Source: Lachnoclostridium sp. MSJ-17
Lineage (GTDB): Bacteria > Bacillota > Clostridia > Oscillospirales > Acutalibacteraceae
Direction: 5' to 3'
Assembly (NCBI RefSeq): GCF_018918205.1
Contig: NZ_JAHLQB010000085.1
Coordinates: 1-51,995, forward strand
DNA length: 51,995 nucleotides
Both the position numbers and the translations under genes were made by a program. Position 1 is the stretch's first letter; every line of letters begins with the position of its first letter. Positions 35,616 through 45,493 of the stretch are shown piece after piece. The notes beneath the pieces are model-generated. The model was not told the DNA's origin. It saw nothing but the letters and a program-made list of their open reading frames with translations, and did no database searches.

Positions 35616-36214
35616 TTTTTCAGAATGTTTCCTAAAAAGCTGATGCGGTGGTACGGACAAGGGCCGTACTGACGGATAGCGTCGCGGTGCATGGCTGTGC
35701 CGTAGCCCTTGTGCTTGTCAAAGCCGTACTGCGGATATTCCTTTGCATACTCATATAGCAGTCTGTCCCTTGATACCTTCGCGAGAATCGACGCGCACGC
35801 AATTGACATAGACCTCGCGTCGCCCTTGACGATACACTCCGCGTCTATGCTCAGATCGGGTATTTTGTTGCCGTCAATCATTGCGTAGTCCGCTTTAACG
35901 GAAAGGCCTTCAACGGCGCGCTTCATCGCGAGCATTGTGGCGTTGAGAATGTTGATTTCCTCGATCTCCTCGACGCTCGAGTACGCTATACAGTATGAAA
36001 CCGCGGTCGACTTTATGACCTCAAACAACGCCTCGCGCTTTTTCTCGCTTAGCTTCTTTGAGTCGTTCACGCCGTCGATCACAACGCCCTCGGGAAGTAT
36101 TACGGCAGCAGCGCAAACGGGACCCGCAAGCGGGCCTCTGCCTGCCTCGTCCACTCCGCAAACAGCGCTGTAACCCTTATTAATCGCATTCTGTTCAAAT
36201 TCAAGCCAGTTCAT
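35612..36214 (-). CDS. rnhB: Ribonuclease HII
   Basis: A 200-residue RNase HII that removes ribonucleotides and RNA primers from DNA duplexes. The motif [14 protein letters not shown] carries the first two acidic metal ligands; DYAMIDGN and [21 protein letters not shown] carry the others. It overlaps rbgA and yraN by 4 bp each. Confidence 0.95.
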   Translation of the reverse strand: MNWLEFEQNAINKGYSAVCGVDEAGRGPLAGPVCAAAVILPEGVVIDGVNDSKKLSEKKREALFEVIKSTAVSYCIAYSSVEEIEEINILNATMLAMKRAVEGLSVKADYAMIDGNKIPDLSIDAECIVKGDARSMSIACASILAKVSRDRLLYEYAKEYPQYGFDKHKGYGTAMHRDAIRQYGPCPYHRISFLGNILKK

Positions 36215-37089
36215 TTCAATTCTCCGTTCGGCATTTCAACCGTGATTCTGCCGAGCTTTGCCGCTCTGAATTCGTCGAGCAGCATGATCGCGGCTCTTTC
36301 GGTGTCGATTTCTCCGCCGGATACGAGCATGCCGCGCTTCTTGCCGATCATACTCAGCAGCTCGTACGAATCTGTGTTGTCCAAATCAAGATCCTCGAGC
36401 TTGAAGCGGCTGATGAAATCCGCGGGCTTAAGCTGTTTGAGAAAGTCGAGCAGTCTTACGGCGAGCAGCTCGATATCGATTACCTGATCCTTGACCGCTC
36501 CCGTAAACGCCAGATGCTCGCCGACGAGCTTGTCGTCAAACTTAGGCCATAATACACCCGGTGTGTCGAGCATTTCGAGGTTGTTGCTTATCGTGAACCA
36601 CTGGTTGCCTCGGGTAACGCCGGGTCTGTCCTCAACCTTCGCGCGGTTCTGCTTTGAAATACGGTTGATAAACGAGGATTTTCCTACGTTCGGAATACCG
36701 ACGATCATGATTCTCATTGTGGGGTTCTTCATGCCCTTTGATTTCAGACGGTCGATTTTTTCTTTCATAACCGTATTGACAGCCTGAGGGAATTTATTCA
36801 GTCCCGTGCCGCTCTTGCAGTCGACGGCGATTGCCGTAATACCCTGAGAGGCGTAGTGGTCGATCCACATTTTTGTAGCGGTGCGGTTCGCCATGTCGCA
36901 CTTGTTCATAAGAATAACCCTCGGCTTGTTCTGAATGAGCTTGTCGAGGTCGGGGTTTCGGCTGCTTACGGGAATTCTCGCGTCAATGATTTCCGCGACG
37001 GCGTCAACGAGCCTGAGGTTAGCCTGTATCTGCCGCTTGGTTTTGGTCATGTGCCCGGGAAACCACTGTATTGTCTGCATATCACTCAT
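36211..37089 (-). CDS. rbgA: Ribosome biogenesis GTPase RbgA/YlqF
   Basis: A 292-residue circularly permuted GTPase needed for 50S assembly. The G motifs occur in permuted order: NKCD (G4) comes first, then [12 protein letters not shown] (G1), then DTPGVLWPK (G3). The N-terminal IQWFPGHM pattern is diagnostic. The gene overlaps rnhB by 4 bp. Confidence 0.95.
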   Translation of the reverse strand: MSDMQTIQWFPGHMTKTKRQIQANLRLVDAVAEIIDARIPVSSRNPDLDKLIQNKPRVILMNKCDMANRTATKMWIDHYASQGITAIAVDCKSGTGLNKFPQAVNTVMKEKIDRLKSKGMKNPTMRIMIVGIPNVGKSSFINRISKQNRAKVEDRPGVTRGNQWFTISNNLEMLDTPGVLWPKFDDKLVGEHLAFTGAVKDQVIDIELLAVRLLDFLKQLKPADFISRFKLEDLDLDNTDSYELLSMIGKKRGMLVSGGEIDTERAAIMLLDEFRAAKLGRITVEMPNGELK

Positions 37090-37103
37090 ATTATCCTCTT
37101 TCT

Positions 37104-37140
37104 ATAAAACAAAGCCTATTTCCTTTTGAAAGAAATAGGC
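37104..37140 (-). terminator. Terminator between lepB and rbgA
   Basis: A 9 bp perfect stem GCCTATTTC (37114-37122) / GAAATAGGC (37132-37140). On the minus strand it is followed by TTTGTTTT. Confidence 0.75.
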
Positions 37141-37152
37141 CTTAAAATCTGA

Positions 37153-37893
37153 TTAATAAAGATATCCGAAATGGTCGAACGGGAAGGCTACAACCTGCGC
37201 TTTACCGATGACGTCCTTGACATCGATCAGACCGATCTCGGTGCTGCGGCTGTCAAGCGATACCTGTCTGTTATCACCCATTACGAAAATCTTTCCCTCG
37301 GGAATGACGGACGGGATCACATTGTTGCCGTAGTTGCCGGAGAAGGTGGTTCCCTTGATATACGGCTCGGAAATCTCAATGCCGTCAACGATGATTTTCT
37401 CGTTTTCGTAATCAAGCTCAAGGGTCTGACCCTCTGTTGCGATAACGCGCTTGATGATGGGCTTCTTGTACTCCGCGCCGTGTGAGATAACAACGATATC
37501 ATTGTCGCGCGGTGTGTATAACAGGTTAGTAACTATTACCTTATCCTTGGTCTGGAGGGTGTCGCACATCGACGTACCCTCAACGTCAACCAGACGGAAA
37601 ACAAAGGTAAGTACAATAACCACGATCGCAATCGCGAAGATAATGCAGCGAATCCAGTCATAAACGCCCGCCATCATGCCGTCTGCTTTGGCTGTGACGA
37701 AGCCCTTCTGACTGTTATCCTCCGAAGAAGCCTTGCTGTCAGCCTGTTCGGTAGCATATTCCGCCGCCTTATAGAACTTGTCGTAGCTCGGATGGGGCTT
37801 GCTGTTCGCGTACAAATCGGGGTTAATATCAATTGAAAGGTCTATGTCGGAGGGCATCCTTGAGCCATCCTTGTTAAACGGTGTGTCGCTCAA
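37153..37893 (-). CDS. lepB: Signal peptidase I
   Basis: A 246-residue type I signal peptidase. The catalytic Ser is in VEGTSMCDTL and the Lys in KKPIIKRVIATEG; GDNRQVSLDSR is the conserved box. A single transmembrane helix (about residues 85-105) precedes the Ser, after an unusually long cytoplasmic N-terminus of about 80 residues. The TTG at 37893 has AGGTGA five bases upstream; a GTG three codons earlier is possible but sits on that site. Cysteine follows Ser-Met where Glx or Tyr is commoner. Confidence 0.93.
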   Translation of the reverse strand: MSDTPFNKDGSRMPSDIDLSIDINPDLYANSKPHPSYDKFYKAAEYATEQADSKASSEDNSQKGFVTAKADGMMAGVYDWIRCIIFAIAIVVIVLTFVFRLVDVEGTSMCDTLQTKDKVIVTNLLYTPRDNDIVVISHGAEYKKPIIKRVIATEGQTLELDYENEKIIVDGIEISEPYIKGTTFSGNYGNNVIPSVIPEGKIFVMGDNRQVSLDSRSTEIGLIDVKDVIGKAQVVAFPFDHFGYLY

Positions 37894-37920
37894 TCCTATC
37901 ACCTACTTTTAGCAAATTAA

Positions 37921-37950
37921 GGAAAAAGGGAACTTAAGCAAGTTCCCTTT
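37921..37950 (-). terminator. Terminator of rplS
   Basis: An 11 bp perfect stem (37925-37935 with 37940-37950) around a four-base loop. On the minus strand it ends with five T residues. Confidence 0.85.
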
Positions 37951-37966
37951 AACTATTATTCGAGAA

Positions 37967-38314
37967 TTACTTACGAATCTGTTCCTTAACCTTTGCGGCC
38001 TTACCGACTCTGTCGCGGAGATAATAGAGCTTGCTTCTGCGAACCTTACCGTAGCGGACAACCTTGATGTCCTTTACGTTCGGGGAATGGAGCGGGAAAA
38101 CTCTCTCTACGCCGACGCCGTATGCTACGCGTCTGACGGTGAATGTCTCGGCTACGCCGCTGCCTCTCTTGGCAATAACGGTGCCCTCAAACATCTGGAT
38201 TCTCTCTCTGTTGCCCTCGCGAATGTTCACTGATACTCTGATGGTATCACCGATGCCGAATTCAGGAGTGGTTTCCTTCACTGATTCAGCCGCAATTGTC
38301 TTTAATGCGTCCAT
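37967..38314 (-). CDS. rplS: 50S ribosomal protein L19
   Basis: A 115-residue L19. Conserved parts include [22 protein letters not shown] (split across the first strands), [11 protein letters not shown] and ERVFPLHSP. It has an AGGAGGATG ribosome site, its own promoter and its own terminator. It is separated here from the rimM and trmD genes that often precede it. A structured leader lies upstream. Confidence 0.97.
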   Translation of the reverse strand: MDALKTIAAESVKETTPEFGIGDTIRVSVNIREGNRERIQMFEGTVIAKRGSGVAETFTVRRVAYGVGVERVFPLHSPNVKDIKVVRYGKVRRSKLYYLRDRVGKAAKVKEQIRK

Positions 38315-38321
38315 TTTTCAT

Positions 38322-38470
38322 CCTCCTAATTATTTACCCGATATTCATACCCTTCCATGGCAGCGGACTATCAGTTTCAAAATGACGGCTTGCGCCGCTG
38401 TTTGACCACGTCGTCGGAAAACGACGGAACCAAATGCAACAGGTCTGGCATAGACTTTTCCAAACCTACT
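38322..38470 (-). ncRNA. Candidate structured leader of rplS
   Basis: The roughly 150-base 5' untranslated region can fold into several helices on the minus strand. The first is AGGTTTGG / CCAGACCT (about 38458-38465). The second is CGTCG-loop-CGACG (about 38411-38425). The third is either CGGC-GCAA-GCCG (a GNRA tetraloop) or a longer CAGCGG / CCGCTG pairing; these exclude each other. I infer a ribosomal-protein leader, possibly L19-autoregulated. I cannot confirm a match to a known family. Confidence 0.5.
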
Positions 38471-38475
38471 CGGCT

Positions 38476-38504
38476 ATTATATCATAAATAGAATTATATT
38501 GCAA
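38476..38504 (-). promoter_or_regulatory. Promoter of rplS
   Basis: Minus strand TTGCAA (38499-38504), a 17 bp spacer and a perfect TATAAT (38476-38481). The start of transcription near 38469 gives the leader described above. Confidence 0.8.
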
Positions 38505-38522
38505 GCACTTTTTGGAAAAAGT

Positions 38523-39440
38523 TTACGCGGATATATTTCTCAGTTTTGTTAAAAAATTATTAAAGTACGCAGGAAGCTCTGAGTCGAACTCCATGTACTC
38601 GCCTGTTGTCGGATGCACAAACCCGATTTTCTTAGCGTGCAGGCACTGTCCTTCAAACGCGACTCTTTCACTTTTTACACCGTAAACCAGGTCGCCGGCA
38701 ACCGGGTGACCCAGTGACGCCATGTGTACGCGAATCTGGTGAGTGCGTCCGGTTTCGAGCACACAGCGGATATGAGTATAGCCCTTGTATCTTGCAATAA
38801 CACTGTAGTGCGTCACGGCTTCCTTGCTGTTTTTTGGAGTGATGCACATCTTCTTGCGGTCATTAGGGTTTCTGCCTATGGGCGCATTTACAGTGCCCTC
38901 ATCTTCCCTGACATTTCCCCAAACCACAGCCTCGTATTCTCTGGTAAAGGAATGCTCCTTAATTTGTTCGGAAAGGATTTTGTGGGACTCGTCGTTCTTG
39001 GCGACAATAAGCAGTCCGCTGGTGTCCTTGTCTATACGGTGGACGATACCCGGCCGCATGACTCCGTTTATACCCGAGAGGCTGTCGCCGCAATGGTACA
39101 GCAGGGCGTTGACAAGCGTACCGTCATAATTTCCGGCGGCAGGATGAACCACCATACCCTTCGGCTTGTTGACAACGAGCAGATCGCCGTCCTCGTAAAC
39201 GATATCGAGCGGAATATTCTCAGCCTTGGCTTCATACGGAACGGGGTCGGGTATTTGTACAATAACCTCGTCGTTTACCTTGAGCTTCTGTTTTTTGTTA
39301 GCTCCTTTGCCGTTAAGACTGACGCCGCCGCTTTCAATCAATGCAGCCGCAGCGCTTCTTGAAACGCCGATATCGGCGTCCGCGATGAACTTGTCAAGCC
39401 TTACTCCGCTCTCAGTGCAAATCAGCCTGTGCTCAGTCAT
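38523..39440 (-). CDS. rluD: RluD-family 23S rRNA pseudouridine synthase
   Basis: A 305-residue RluA/RluD-family pseudouridine synthase. The S4 RNA-binding domain spans about 10-75 (RLDKFIADADIGVSRSAAA). The catalytic Asp is in HRIDKDTSGL. C-terminal conserved parts RTHQIRVH and GHPVAGD are present. Substrate assignment within the family (RluD versus RluA/C) is by overall resemblance only. Its start overlaps the lspA end by 8 bp. Confidence 0.93.
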   Translation of the reverse strand: MTEHRLICTESGVRLDKFIADADIGVSRSAAAALIESGGVSLNGKGANKKQKLKVNDEVIVQIPDPVPYEAKAENIPLDIVYEDGDLLVVNKPKGMVVHPAAGNYDGTLVNALLYHCGDSLSGINGVMRPGIVHRIDKDTSGLLIVAKNDESHKILSEQIKEHSFTREYEAVVWGNVREDEGTVNAPIGRNPNDRKKMCITPKNSKEAVTHYSVIARYKGYTHIRCVLETGRTHQIRVHMASLGHPVAGDLVYGVKSERVAFEGQCLHAKKIGFVHPTTGEYMEFDSELPAYFNNFLTKLRNISA

Positions 39441-39909
39441 TGATTTTTCCCTTGTCTGATTTGAATGTGTTCGAGAAGAAGAAAATATAGATCACGAGCA
39501 GCAAAACGCCGATTGTGATGCAGTAGTCCGCGAAGTTGCAGACAGGAGGAAAGAAGGAAATGCTGAGGTAGTCGATCACGTAGCCGTAGATAACGCGGTC
39601 AATCAGGTTTCCGATTCCGCCGCCGATAATCATACCCGCGCAAATATAGAAGAACTTGCCCGAGGGACGTTTTTTGAACATATAGAAAATTATGACCGCG
39701 AGCAGAATTGAAGTGAGGATAATAAATACCCAGCGCATGTCCTTGAACATACCGAAGGCGACTCCGCGGTTTTCAACATACGTGAGCTTAAAAAGTCCGT
39801 CGATAACGCTGATTTCGCCCACGGGTTTCAGTCCAGTGTTCACGAAATACTTGATAAGCTGGTCAATGGCGACTATCAAAGCGCCGATTGCAAGAGCGAT
39901 AAAAGGCAT
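39433..39909 (-). CDS. lspA: Lipoprotein signal peptidase II
   Basis: A 158-residue aspartyl peptidase that cleaves prolipoprotein signal peptides. Four hydrophobic segments are visible, and the catalytic Asp residues are in GNLIDRVIYGYVIDYL and NFADYCI. The ATG at 39909 has GGAGG five bases upstream; the longer frame from 39966 would begin in the ileS terminator. It overlaps rluD by 8 bp, a common lspA-rluD pair. Confidence 0.95.
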   Translation of the reverse strand: MPFIALAIGALIVAIDQLIKYFVNTGLKPVGEISVIDGLFKLTYVENRGVAFGMFKDMRWVFIILTSILLAVIIFYMFKKRPSGKFFYICAGMIIGGGIGNLIDRVIYGYVIDYLSISFFPPVCNFADYCITIGVLLLVIYIFFFSNTFKSDKGKIND

Positions 39910-39930
39910 ACATACCTCCAAAGTATAATC

Positions 39931-39965
39931 AAAAATCGGTGCAACCGTAATCACACCGATTTTCA
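39931..39965 (-). terminator. Terminator of ileS
   Basis: A 10 bp perfect stem AAAATCGGTG (39932-39941) / CACCGATTTT (39954-39963) followed on the minus strand by TTTTTGATT. It lies between ileS and lspA. Confidence 0.8.
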
Positions 39966-39972
39966 AAATTGT

Positions 39973-42738
39973 TTATTTTAATGTTTCGCAGCAGTGTGCG
40001 CAGAGCGTGGGATGCTCGGCGTTTACACCTACGGATTTTCTGATTGCCCAGCAGCGCTCGCACTTCTCACCCTCCGCTTTTTCGGCGGTGATGTCAAGCT
40101 CGGCGCCGTTATCGGAAATAACGACCTCTGAGACTATAAACGCGTCAGCAAGCTCCGGTTCAGCTTTCTTGAGGAATTCAAGGGTCTCGCCGCCGGCGCT
40201 GAGAGTTACCTTAGCCTCGAGCGAGCTCTTGATAGTCTTTTCCTTGATCATCGGCTCAAGAGTCTTCTTAACGTCGTCTCTGAGCTCGTGAATGCGGTTC
40301 CAGAACTCCATAAAGCTGTCGTCTACGTCAACCGCGACCTTCTCGGGCATCTCGTTGTAGATAACGTGAGACGCCTCGTCAGCGGCAGAATGCGGCATAA
40401 ACTTCCAGATTTCGTCTGAGGTGTACGCGAGAATCGGAGCAACCATTCTGGTCATCGCGTTGAGAATCAGGTACATGGCTGTCTGAGCGGCTCTTCTGCG
40501 CGGAGAATCAGCCTTCTCTGTATACAGTCTGTCCTTTAATACGTCGAGATAGAAGTTAGACATATCTACGACGCAGAAGTTGTGGATGCTGTGATATACG
40601 ATATGGAACTCGTAATTGTCATACGCTTCCTTGACCTTGTCAATAAGGCTGTTGAGCTTTGCGAGAGCCCACTTGTCGATAGGAAGCAGAGTGTCGGGCT
40701 GTACCATATCCTTATCAGGATCAAAGTCAAACAGGTTGCCGAGGATATATCTTGCGGTATTTCTGATCTTTCTGTACGCCTCGGAGCGCTGCTTGAGAAT
40801 ATCGAAGGAAATGTTGACGTCGGACTGATAGTCACAGGAAGCGACCCAGAGTCTTAATACGTCGGCGCCGTACTGCTTGATAACCTCCTGGGGACTGATG
40901 CCGTTGCCAAGCGACTTACTCATCTTTCTCTTTTCCATATCGAGAATCATGCCATGAGTCAGAACGGTCTTGTAAGGCGCGGTGCCCATTGTAGCTACAG
41001 AGGTGAGCAGCGAGGACTGGAACCAGCCTCTGTACTGGTCGTTGCCCTCGAGATAGAGGTCCGCGGGGAATTTGAGATATCCGCGGCGTCTTACAACGGC
41101 GGTATGTGAGGAACCGCTGTCGAACCAGACGTCCATGATATCCTTTTCCTTGTCGAACGAGGTGCCGCCGCACTTTGAGCACTTGGTACCCTCGGGAAGC
41201 ATCTCGGAAGCGTCGTGGTCAAACCACGCATTTGAACCTTCCTTAGCGAATACGTCGGCGACAGCGAGCATAGCCGCCTTGTCAATCAGGGGCTCGCCGC
41301 AGTCTCTGCAATAGAAAATCGGAATCGGAACGCCCCATTTTCTCTGACGGGAGATACACCAGTCTTTTCTCTCCCTTACCATCGAGGTGATTCTGTCCTT
41401 GCCCCAAGAGGGAATCCACTCGACCTCGTTGATAGCTTTTACAGCGTCGTCCTTGAAGTCGTCAACGGAACAGAACCACTGGTCTGTCGCTCTGAACAGA
41501 ATCGGTGATTTACATCTCCAGCAGTGCGGATACTGGTGGATAATTTTCTTGAGTGCGAACAGAGAGCCCGTCTCGTCGAGGTGAATAGCGATCTTCTTGT
41601 TAGCCTCGTCGGTTGTAAGACCCGCGAACTGACCGGCTTCCTCTGTGAGAACGCCGTCGCCGTTTACGGGACAGATTACGGGAATCTCGGGATAGTTGCG
41701 GCAGACGTTGTAGTCGTCAACGCCGTGACCGGGCGCTGTGTGAACGCAGCCGGTACCGCTTTCGAGAGTTACGTGCTCGCCGACAATGAGAAGCGACTCG
41801 CGGTCAAGGAAGGGATGCTGAGTCTTCATGTACTCAAGCTCACTGCCCTTGATTGTCGCGACGACCTCAAAGTCTGTAATGCCGGCTTCCTCCATGGCGG
41901 AGCGGTAAAGCTCGGTAGCCATTACATAGTACTCATCTCCGCTCTTGATCACGGAATACTCAAATCTGGGACCGACGCAGATAGCAACGTTGGCAGGAAG
42001 CGTCCATGTAGTCGTTGTCCAGATTACGAAGGATACCTTTTGAGGGTCGATGCCCATGGCGGCAAATTTGCCCAAATCATCGGTTACTCTGAATTTAACA
42101 TAGATCGAATGGCAGGGATCCTCGGCGTATTCGATTTCAGCCTCGGCGAGAGCTGTCTTGCACTCGGGGCACCAGTAAACGGGCTTTAAGCCGCGATAGA
42201 TGTAGCCCTTGTCTGCCATCTCGGCGAATACCTTGATTTGTTCCGCCTCGAATTCATGCTTTAAGGTGATATAAGGATTGTCCCATTCGCCGATCGCGCC
42301 GAGACGCTTGAACTGCTCTCTCTGGTCGTTTATGTAGCCGGTAACGAACTCCTCGCAGAGCTTGCGCAGCTCAACCACGGAGATATCCGCGGAGCTTCCG
42401 ATACCAGCCTTCTGTCTCGCCTTGAGCTCGGTGGGAAGGCCGTGGGTATCCCAACCGGGGACATACGGAGCCTTGAAGCCCGCCATGTTCTTGTAGCGGA
42501 CTATGAAATCCTTAAGAATTTTGTTAAGCGCGTGACCGAGGTGAATATCTCCGTTCGCGTAAGGAGGTCCGTCGTGCAGCACAAAGAGAGGCTTGCCCTC
42601 GTTGCGCTCCATGAGCTTGTCATATAATTTTTCGTCCTCCCAATTCTTGAGGGTTACAGGCTCGCTCTTAGGCAGACCCGCACGCATCGGAAAATCGGTT
42701 TTCGGAAGATTAAGTGTTGCGTTATAATCCTGGGACAT
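39973..42738 (-). CDS. ileS: Isoleucyl-tRNA synthetase
   Basis: A 921-residue class I aminoacyl-tRNA synthetase. The HIGH motif is HLGH ([11 protein letters not shown]) near residue 65 and KMSKS is KMSKSLGNG near residue 605. The central editing domain is present. The C-terminal zinc finger CERC...CAHCC marks the bacterial type. The gene begins 29 bp after divIVA with GGAGAGA upstream. No T-box leader is present, which is a departure from many Firmicute ileS genes. Confidence 0.97.
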   Translation of the reverse strand: MSQDYNATLNLPKTDFPMRAGLPKSEPVTLKNWEDEKLYDKLMERNEGKPLFVLHDGPPYANGDIHLGHALNKILKDFIVRYKNMAGFKAPYVPGWDTHGLPTELKARQKAGIGSSADISVVELRKLCEEFVTGYINDQREQFKRLGAIGEWDNPYITLKHEFEAEQIKVFAEMADKGYIYRGLKPVYWCPECKTALAEAEIEYAEDPCHSIYVKFRVTDDLGKFAAMGIDPQKVSFVIWTTTTWTLPANVAICVGPRFEYSVIKSGDEYYVMATELYRSAMEEAGITDFEVVATIKGSELEYMKTQHPFLDRESLLIVGEHVTLESGTGCVHTAPGHGVDDYNVCRNYPEIPVICPVNGDGVLTEEAGQFAGLTTDEANKKIAIHLDETGSLFALKKIIHQYPHCWRCKSPILFRATDQWFCSVDDFKDDAVKAINEVEWIPSWGKDRITSMVRERKDWCISRQRKWGVPIPIFYCRDCGEPLIDKAAMLAVADVFAKEGSNAWFDHDASEMLPEGTKCSKCGGTSFDKEKDIMDVWFDSGSSHTAVVRRRGYLKFPADLYLEGNDQYRGWFQSSLLTSVATMGTAPYKTVLTHGMILDMEKRKMSKSLGNGISPQEVIKQYGADVLRLWVASCDYQSDVNISFDILKQRSEAYRKIRNTARYILGNLFDFDPDKDMVQPDTLLPIDKWALAKLNSLIDKVKEAYDNYEFHIVYHSIHNFCVVDMSNFYLDVLKDRLYTEKADSPRRRAAQTAMYLILNAMTRMVAPILAYTSDEIWKFMPHSAADEASHVIYNEMPEKVAVDVDDSFMEFWNRIHELRDDVKKTLEPMIKEKTIKSSLEAKVTLSAGGETLEFLKKAEPELADAFIVSEVVISDNGAELDITAEKAEGEKCERCWAIRKSVGVNAEHPTLCAHCCETLK

Positions 42739-42767
42739 TGTTGTTATCTCTCCAATATATTAGTTTA

Positions 42768-43553
42768 TCAGTCGGCGGAAACGTCGTAGTTGTCGCCGAA
42801 CTTGAGGTGAGCAAATTTGCTCGGGCGCTTTGAAGCAACCTTTGTGCCGTCCATACCTTCGTTCTCACCCTGAGCAGGTCTTGCGGGATACTGCTGTCTT
42901 CTGGCGGGCTGTCTGAACTGCTGGGGCTGTGCGATAGTTTCCTCGGGCTGCGCGTCATACTCAGGCTCTTCATAATTCTGCTGTGAATAATCCTGAGCGT
43001 AGTTTTCCTGGCGGTAATCCGCGGGATTGAATGTGGGCTGAGGCTCTACGGGAGTTGTGGGATATTTTTCGTTGAGCTCCGCGGTCGTTTTTTCAAGGTC
43101 GGCATTGGTGGGAAGGTCGTCGATTGTCTTGATGTGGCTTCTGTAGAGCTCGATAAGCTCTGCTCTGAGGTTGACCGCGTCTGCCTGGAGCTGGATATAG
43201 TTTTCCTTCTCAAGAGCGGTCTGGTTGTTGGCTTCGGCGGTAATGGCCTGAGCTTTTTCCTCAGCGTCGCGGAGAATTCTCGCAGCCTTCTCTCTAGCCT
43301 CCTTGATGCAGGCGTCAGACATCTTCTGAGAAGTGAGAAGTGCGTTTCTTACGGTTTCCTCGTCGGCTCTGTACTCCTCAAGGCGGGTAGCAAGTCTGTC
43401 GATTTTATGTACAAGATTGGTTTTTTCCTTTTTCAGCTGCTCAAATGACGCGATGACCTCGTCTATAAACGCGTCAACATCTTCGGCTCTGTAGCCGCCG
43501 CTGAGAGTTGCTTTTCTGAAGCTGACATTTTTGATTTCATCAATAGTAAGCAT
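42768..43553 (-). CDS. divIVA: DivIVA-domain protein
   Basis: A 261-residue cell-division or pole-organising protein. Residues 1-60 are the DivIVA membrane-binding domain (FRKATLSGGYRAEDVDAFID), followed by long coiled-coil (about 60-140). The C-terminal third is a Gln/Pro/Glu-rich disordered tail. It lies in the sepF-ylmH-divIVA order typical of Firmicutes and starts after an AAGGAG site. Confidence 0.93.
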   Translation of the reverse strand: MLTIDEIKNVSFRKATLSGGYRAEDVDAFIDEVIASFEQLKKEKTNLVHKIDRLATRLEEYRADEETVRNALLTSQKMSDACIKEAREKAARILRDAEEKAQAITAEANNQTALEKENYIQLQADAVNLRAELIELYRSHIKTIDDLPTNADLEKTTAELNEKYPTTPVEPQPTFNPADYRQENYAQDYSQQNYEEPEYDAQPEETIAQPQQFRQPARRQQYPARPAQGENEGMDGTKVASKRPSKFAHLKFGDNYDVSAD

Positions 43554-43565
43554 TTTTAGAACTCC

Positions 43566-44312
43566 TTATCTGTAGTGAATAATTGATAATCTGGTACGGT
43601 GTTTCTTTGTTTCCCCTAATACACCGTTTATTTTATATTTACCTTTGCCCCGTATGCTCAGGGTGTCGCCGCTATCTATGCCCTTGCTGACGTTATCGCA
43701 GGGCAAAAAGTTGAGCGTTACGTTACCGGAGCTGATAAGCTGCTTTGTCTTTTCGCGCGACAAGCCCGTGACCGCGGCAACGACAGCGTCAAGTCTGAGA
43801 GACGCGACAACATAAGATTCCTCGTCAAAGCCTCTGCCCTGCGGCAGACTTTGGGAGTCCGCTTCCTTAATCTTCACTCCGGCATTTCCGATTTTGAAAA
43901 GCTGCGAGGTGATGTAGGAGCTTATCTCCGTTTTGACAAAGACGATGCATCTGCCGTCCTCTATCAGAATATCTCCGACGGTGTCGCGCTCGATACCGAG
44001 CGACATCAGCGCTCCGAGAAAATCCCGGTGGCAAAGCTTGTCCGCCTTGCGGAAGGTGATTTCAAGCGCGGTAACGGGAAAGTCCTCGATTTCTTCATAG
44101 AAATAAAGTCCGAGAACCTTTCGTTCGCTGTCCTGATATCCTCCGAAGAAGCGGTAGGTCATAAAGCCTGCAGAATCAAGGTAACGCTTGGCGACTGCCT
44201 GCTTTCTCTCGCTTAAAAACGGAAAGAAATACGGCTTTTGTCTTTGCTGACAAAGATAAACGGCGTCGTCAAGCTGAGAAAGAAACAGCTTATCGTTATC
44301 AGATGTATACAC
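43566..44312 (-). CDS. ylmH: YlmH-family RNA-binding S4 protein
   Basis: A 248-residue protein with an N-terminal YlmH domain and a C-terminal S4 RNA-binding domain (about 175-235; VASLRLDAVVAAVTGLSREKTKQLI). Proteins of this family bind ribosomal complexes with a stalled peptidyl-tRNA. The gene lies between sepF and divIVA and overlaps sepF by 14 bp, as commonly seen. Confidence 0.9.
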   Translation of the reverse strand: MYTSDNDKLFLSQLDDAVYLCQQRQKPYFFPFLSERKQAVAKRYLDSAGFMTYRFFGGYQDSERKVLGLYFYEEIEDFPVTALEITFRKADKLCHRDFLGALMSLGIERDTVGDILIEDGRCIVFVKTEISSYITSQLFKIGNAGVKIKEADSQSLPQGRGFDEESYVVASLRLDAVVAAVTGLSREKTKQLISSGNVTLNFLPCDNVSKGIDSGDTLSIRGKGKYKINGVLGETKKHRTRLSIIHYR

Positions 44313-44763
44313 CGCTGTTTTCTAACTCGTCGAGCAGGTCGTCGCCGGTGAGGTCAACGTTGCTCGGGATAATGATATATGTATTTGACGCTACTCTTTT
44401 GATTTTGCCGTTATTCGCGTAAGCGACGCCGCTGAGGAAGTCAAGGATTCTTCTTGCCATATCCTTATTGGTGTCCTCAAGGTTGAGTACAACGGTGTGC
44501 GTTTTAATCAGCTCGTCCGCAATCGAGCGTGTCTCCTCGCCGAAGCGCTCAGGCTTGAAGATACCAACCTGAAGTTTTGCTGTCGCGTGGATGTTGACTA
44601 CCTTGTTTCTGCCCATTGAATCAGAGCTTACTCTCTCACGCTCTCTGGGAGCCTCTTCCTCGTAATCATCGTCACCCTCGTCGGCGTAACCGTACTCGTC
44701 ATACTCGTATTCGTCGTCGGGAGCGTCCCACATGCGCTTAAACTTGTCTACTATTCCTGCCAT
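44299..44763 (-). CDS. sepF: Cell division protein SepF
   Basis: A 154-residue SepF, which anchors and aligns FtsZ filaments. The acidic, Tyr-rich linker spans about 10-45. The SepF domain spans about 65-154, with LNLEDTNKDMARRILDF and SGVAYANNGKIKRV. The N-terminal amphipathic segment (AGIVDKFKRMWDA) fits membrane binding. The AGGAGGAAA site precedes the ATG. Confidence 0.94.
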   Translation of the reverse strand: MAGIVDKFKRMWDAPDDEYEYDEYGYADEGDDDYEEEAPRERERVSSDSMGRNKVVNIHATAKLQVGIFKPERFGEETRSIADELIKTHTVVLNLEDTNKDMARRILDFLSGVAYANNGKIKRVASNTYIIIPSNVDLTGDDLLDELENSGVYI

Positions 44764-44779
44764 TTCTATTTCCTCCTAA

Positions 44780-45493
44780 TTATGTATAGTTTCTTGCGCC
44801 GAAAAGCGCCGATCCTATTCTAACCATTGTTGCGCCCGCAAGGATAGCCTCACGGTAATCATCAGACATACCCATAGAAAGTATATTCATACTTATATTA
44901 TCTAATTTTTTTTGCGATATGTCAATAAATAAGTTGTGCATTTTATTAAAATATTCAGAAATTTTATGTTTATTATCACAAATTGGCGGAATTGTCATCA
45001 ATCCTTGTACAGAAATCCCATCAAATCCTGCGATTTCTGCGAGCAATTCCTCGAGATTTTCCTCAAACACGCCCGATTTGTTCTCCTCCCTGCCGATATT
45101 GACCTCGACAAGTATGTTGGTTTTGAGATTTCTCTTAAGTGACTGGGTGGAAATCTCCTTTGCGAGCTTTACGGAATCGACCGACTGAATAAGGTCAACC
45201 TTACCGACGATCTGTCTGACCTTGTTTGTCTGCAAGTGACCGATGAACTGCAGAGAACAGTTTTCGAGATTGTAGTCCTCGTACTTTGAGAGCAGCTCCT
45301 GCACTCTGTTTTCGCCTATGTGGTCAAGTCCGAGCGATATAGCGTGATTAATGGTCTCGGCGTCCACGGTCTTTGTGGCGGCGAGAAAGGTTATATCCTC
45401 TCTTTTTCTGCCGGATTTCAAAGCCGCCTCGGCGATCTCCTCGTTGATTTTCCTGTAATTATATTCTACATCAGTGAATGACCTTGCCGTCAT
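44780..45493 (-). CDS. yggS: PLP homeostasis protein (YggS/YlmE family)
   Basis: A 237-residue PLP-binding, fold-type III protein that is thought to maintain pyridoxal phosphate supply. The PLP lysine is in FLAATKTVDAETI. GENRVQE and IGHLQTNK are family signatures. SMGMSDDYREAI at the C-terminus binds phosphate. It is the ylmE homologue in the ylm cluster upstream of sepF. Its start overlaps the previous gene by 23 bp, with AAGGAGA before the ATG. Confidence 0.93.
   Translation of the reverse strand: MTARSFTDVEYNYRKINEEIAEAALKSGRKREDITFLAATKTVDAETINHAISLGLDHIGENRVQELLSKYEDYNLENCSLQFIGHLQTNKVRQIVGKVDLIQSVDSVKLAKEISTQSLKRNLKTNILVEVNIGREENKSGVFEENLEELLAEIAGFDGISVQGLMTIPPICDNKHKISEYFNKMHNLFIDISQKKLDNISMNILSMGMSDDYREAILAGATMVRIGSALFGARNYT

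Noticed and set aside
42739..42767. T-box leader for ileS
   Set aside because: Only 29 bases separate divIVA and ileS; there is no space for a T-box.
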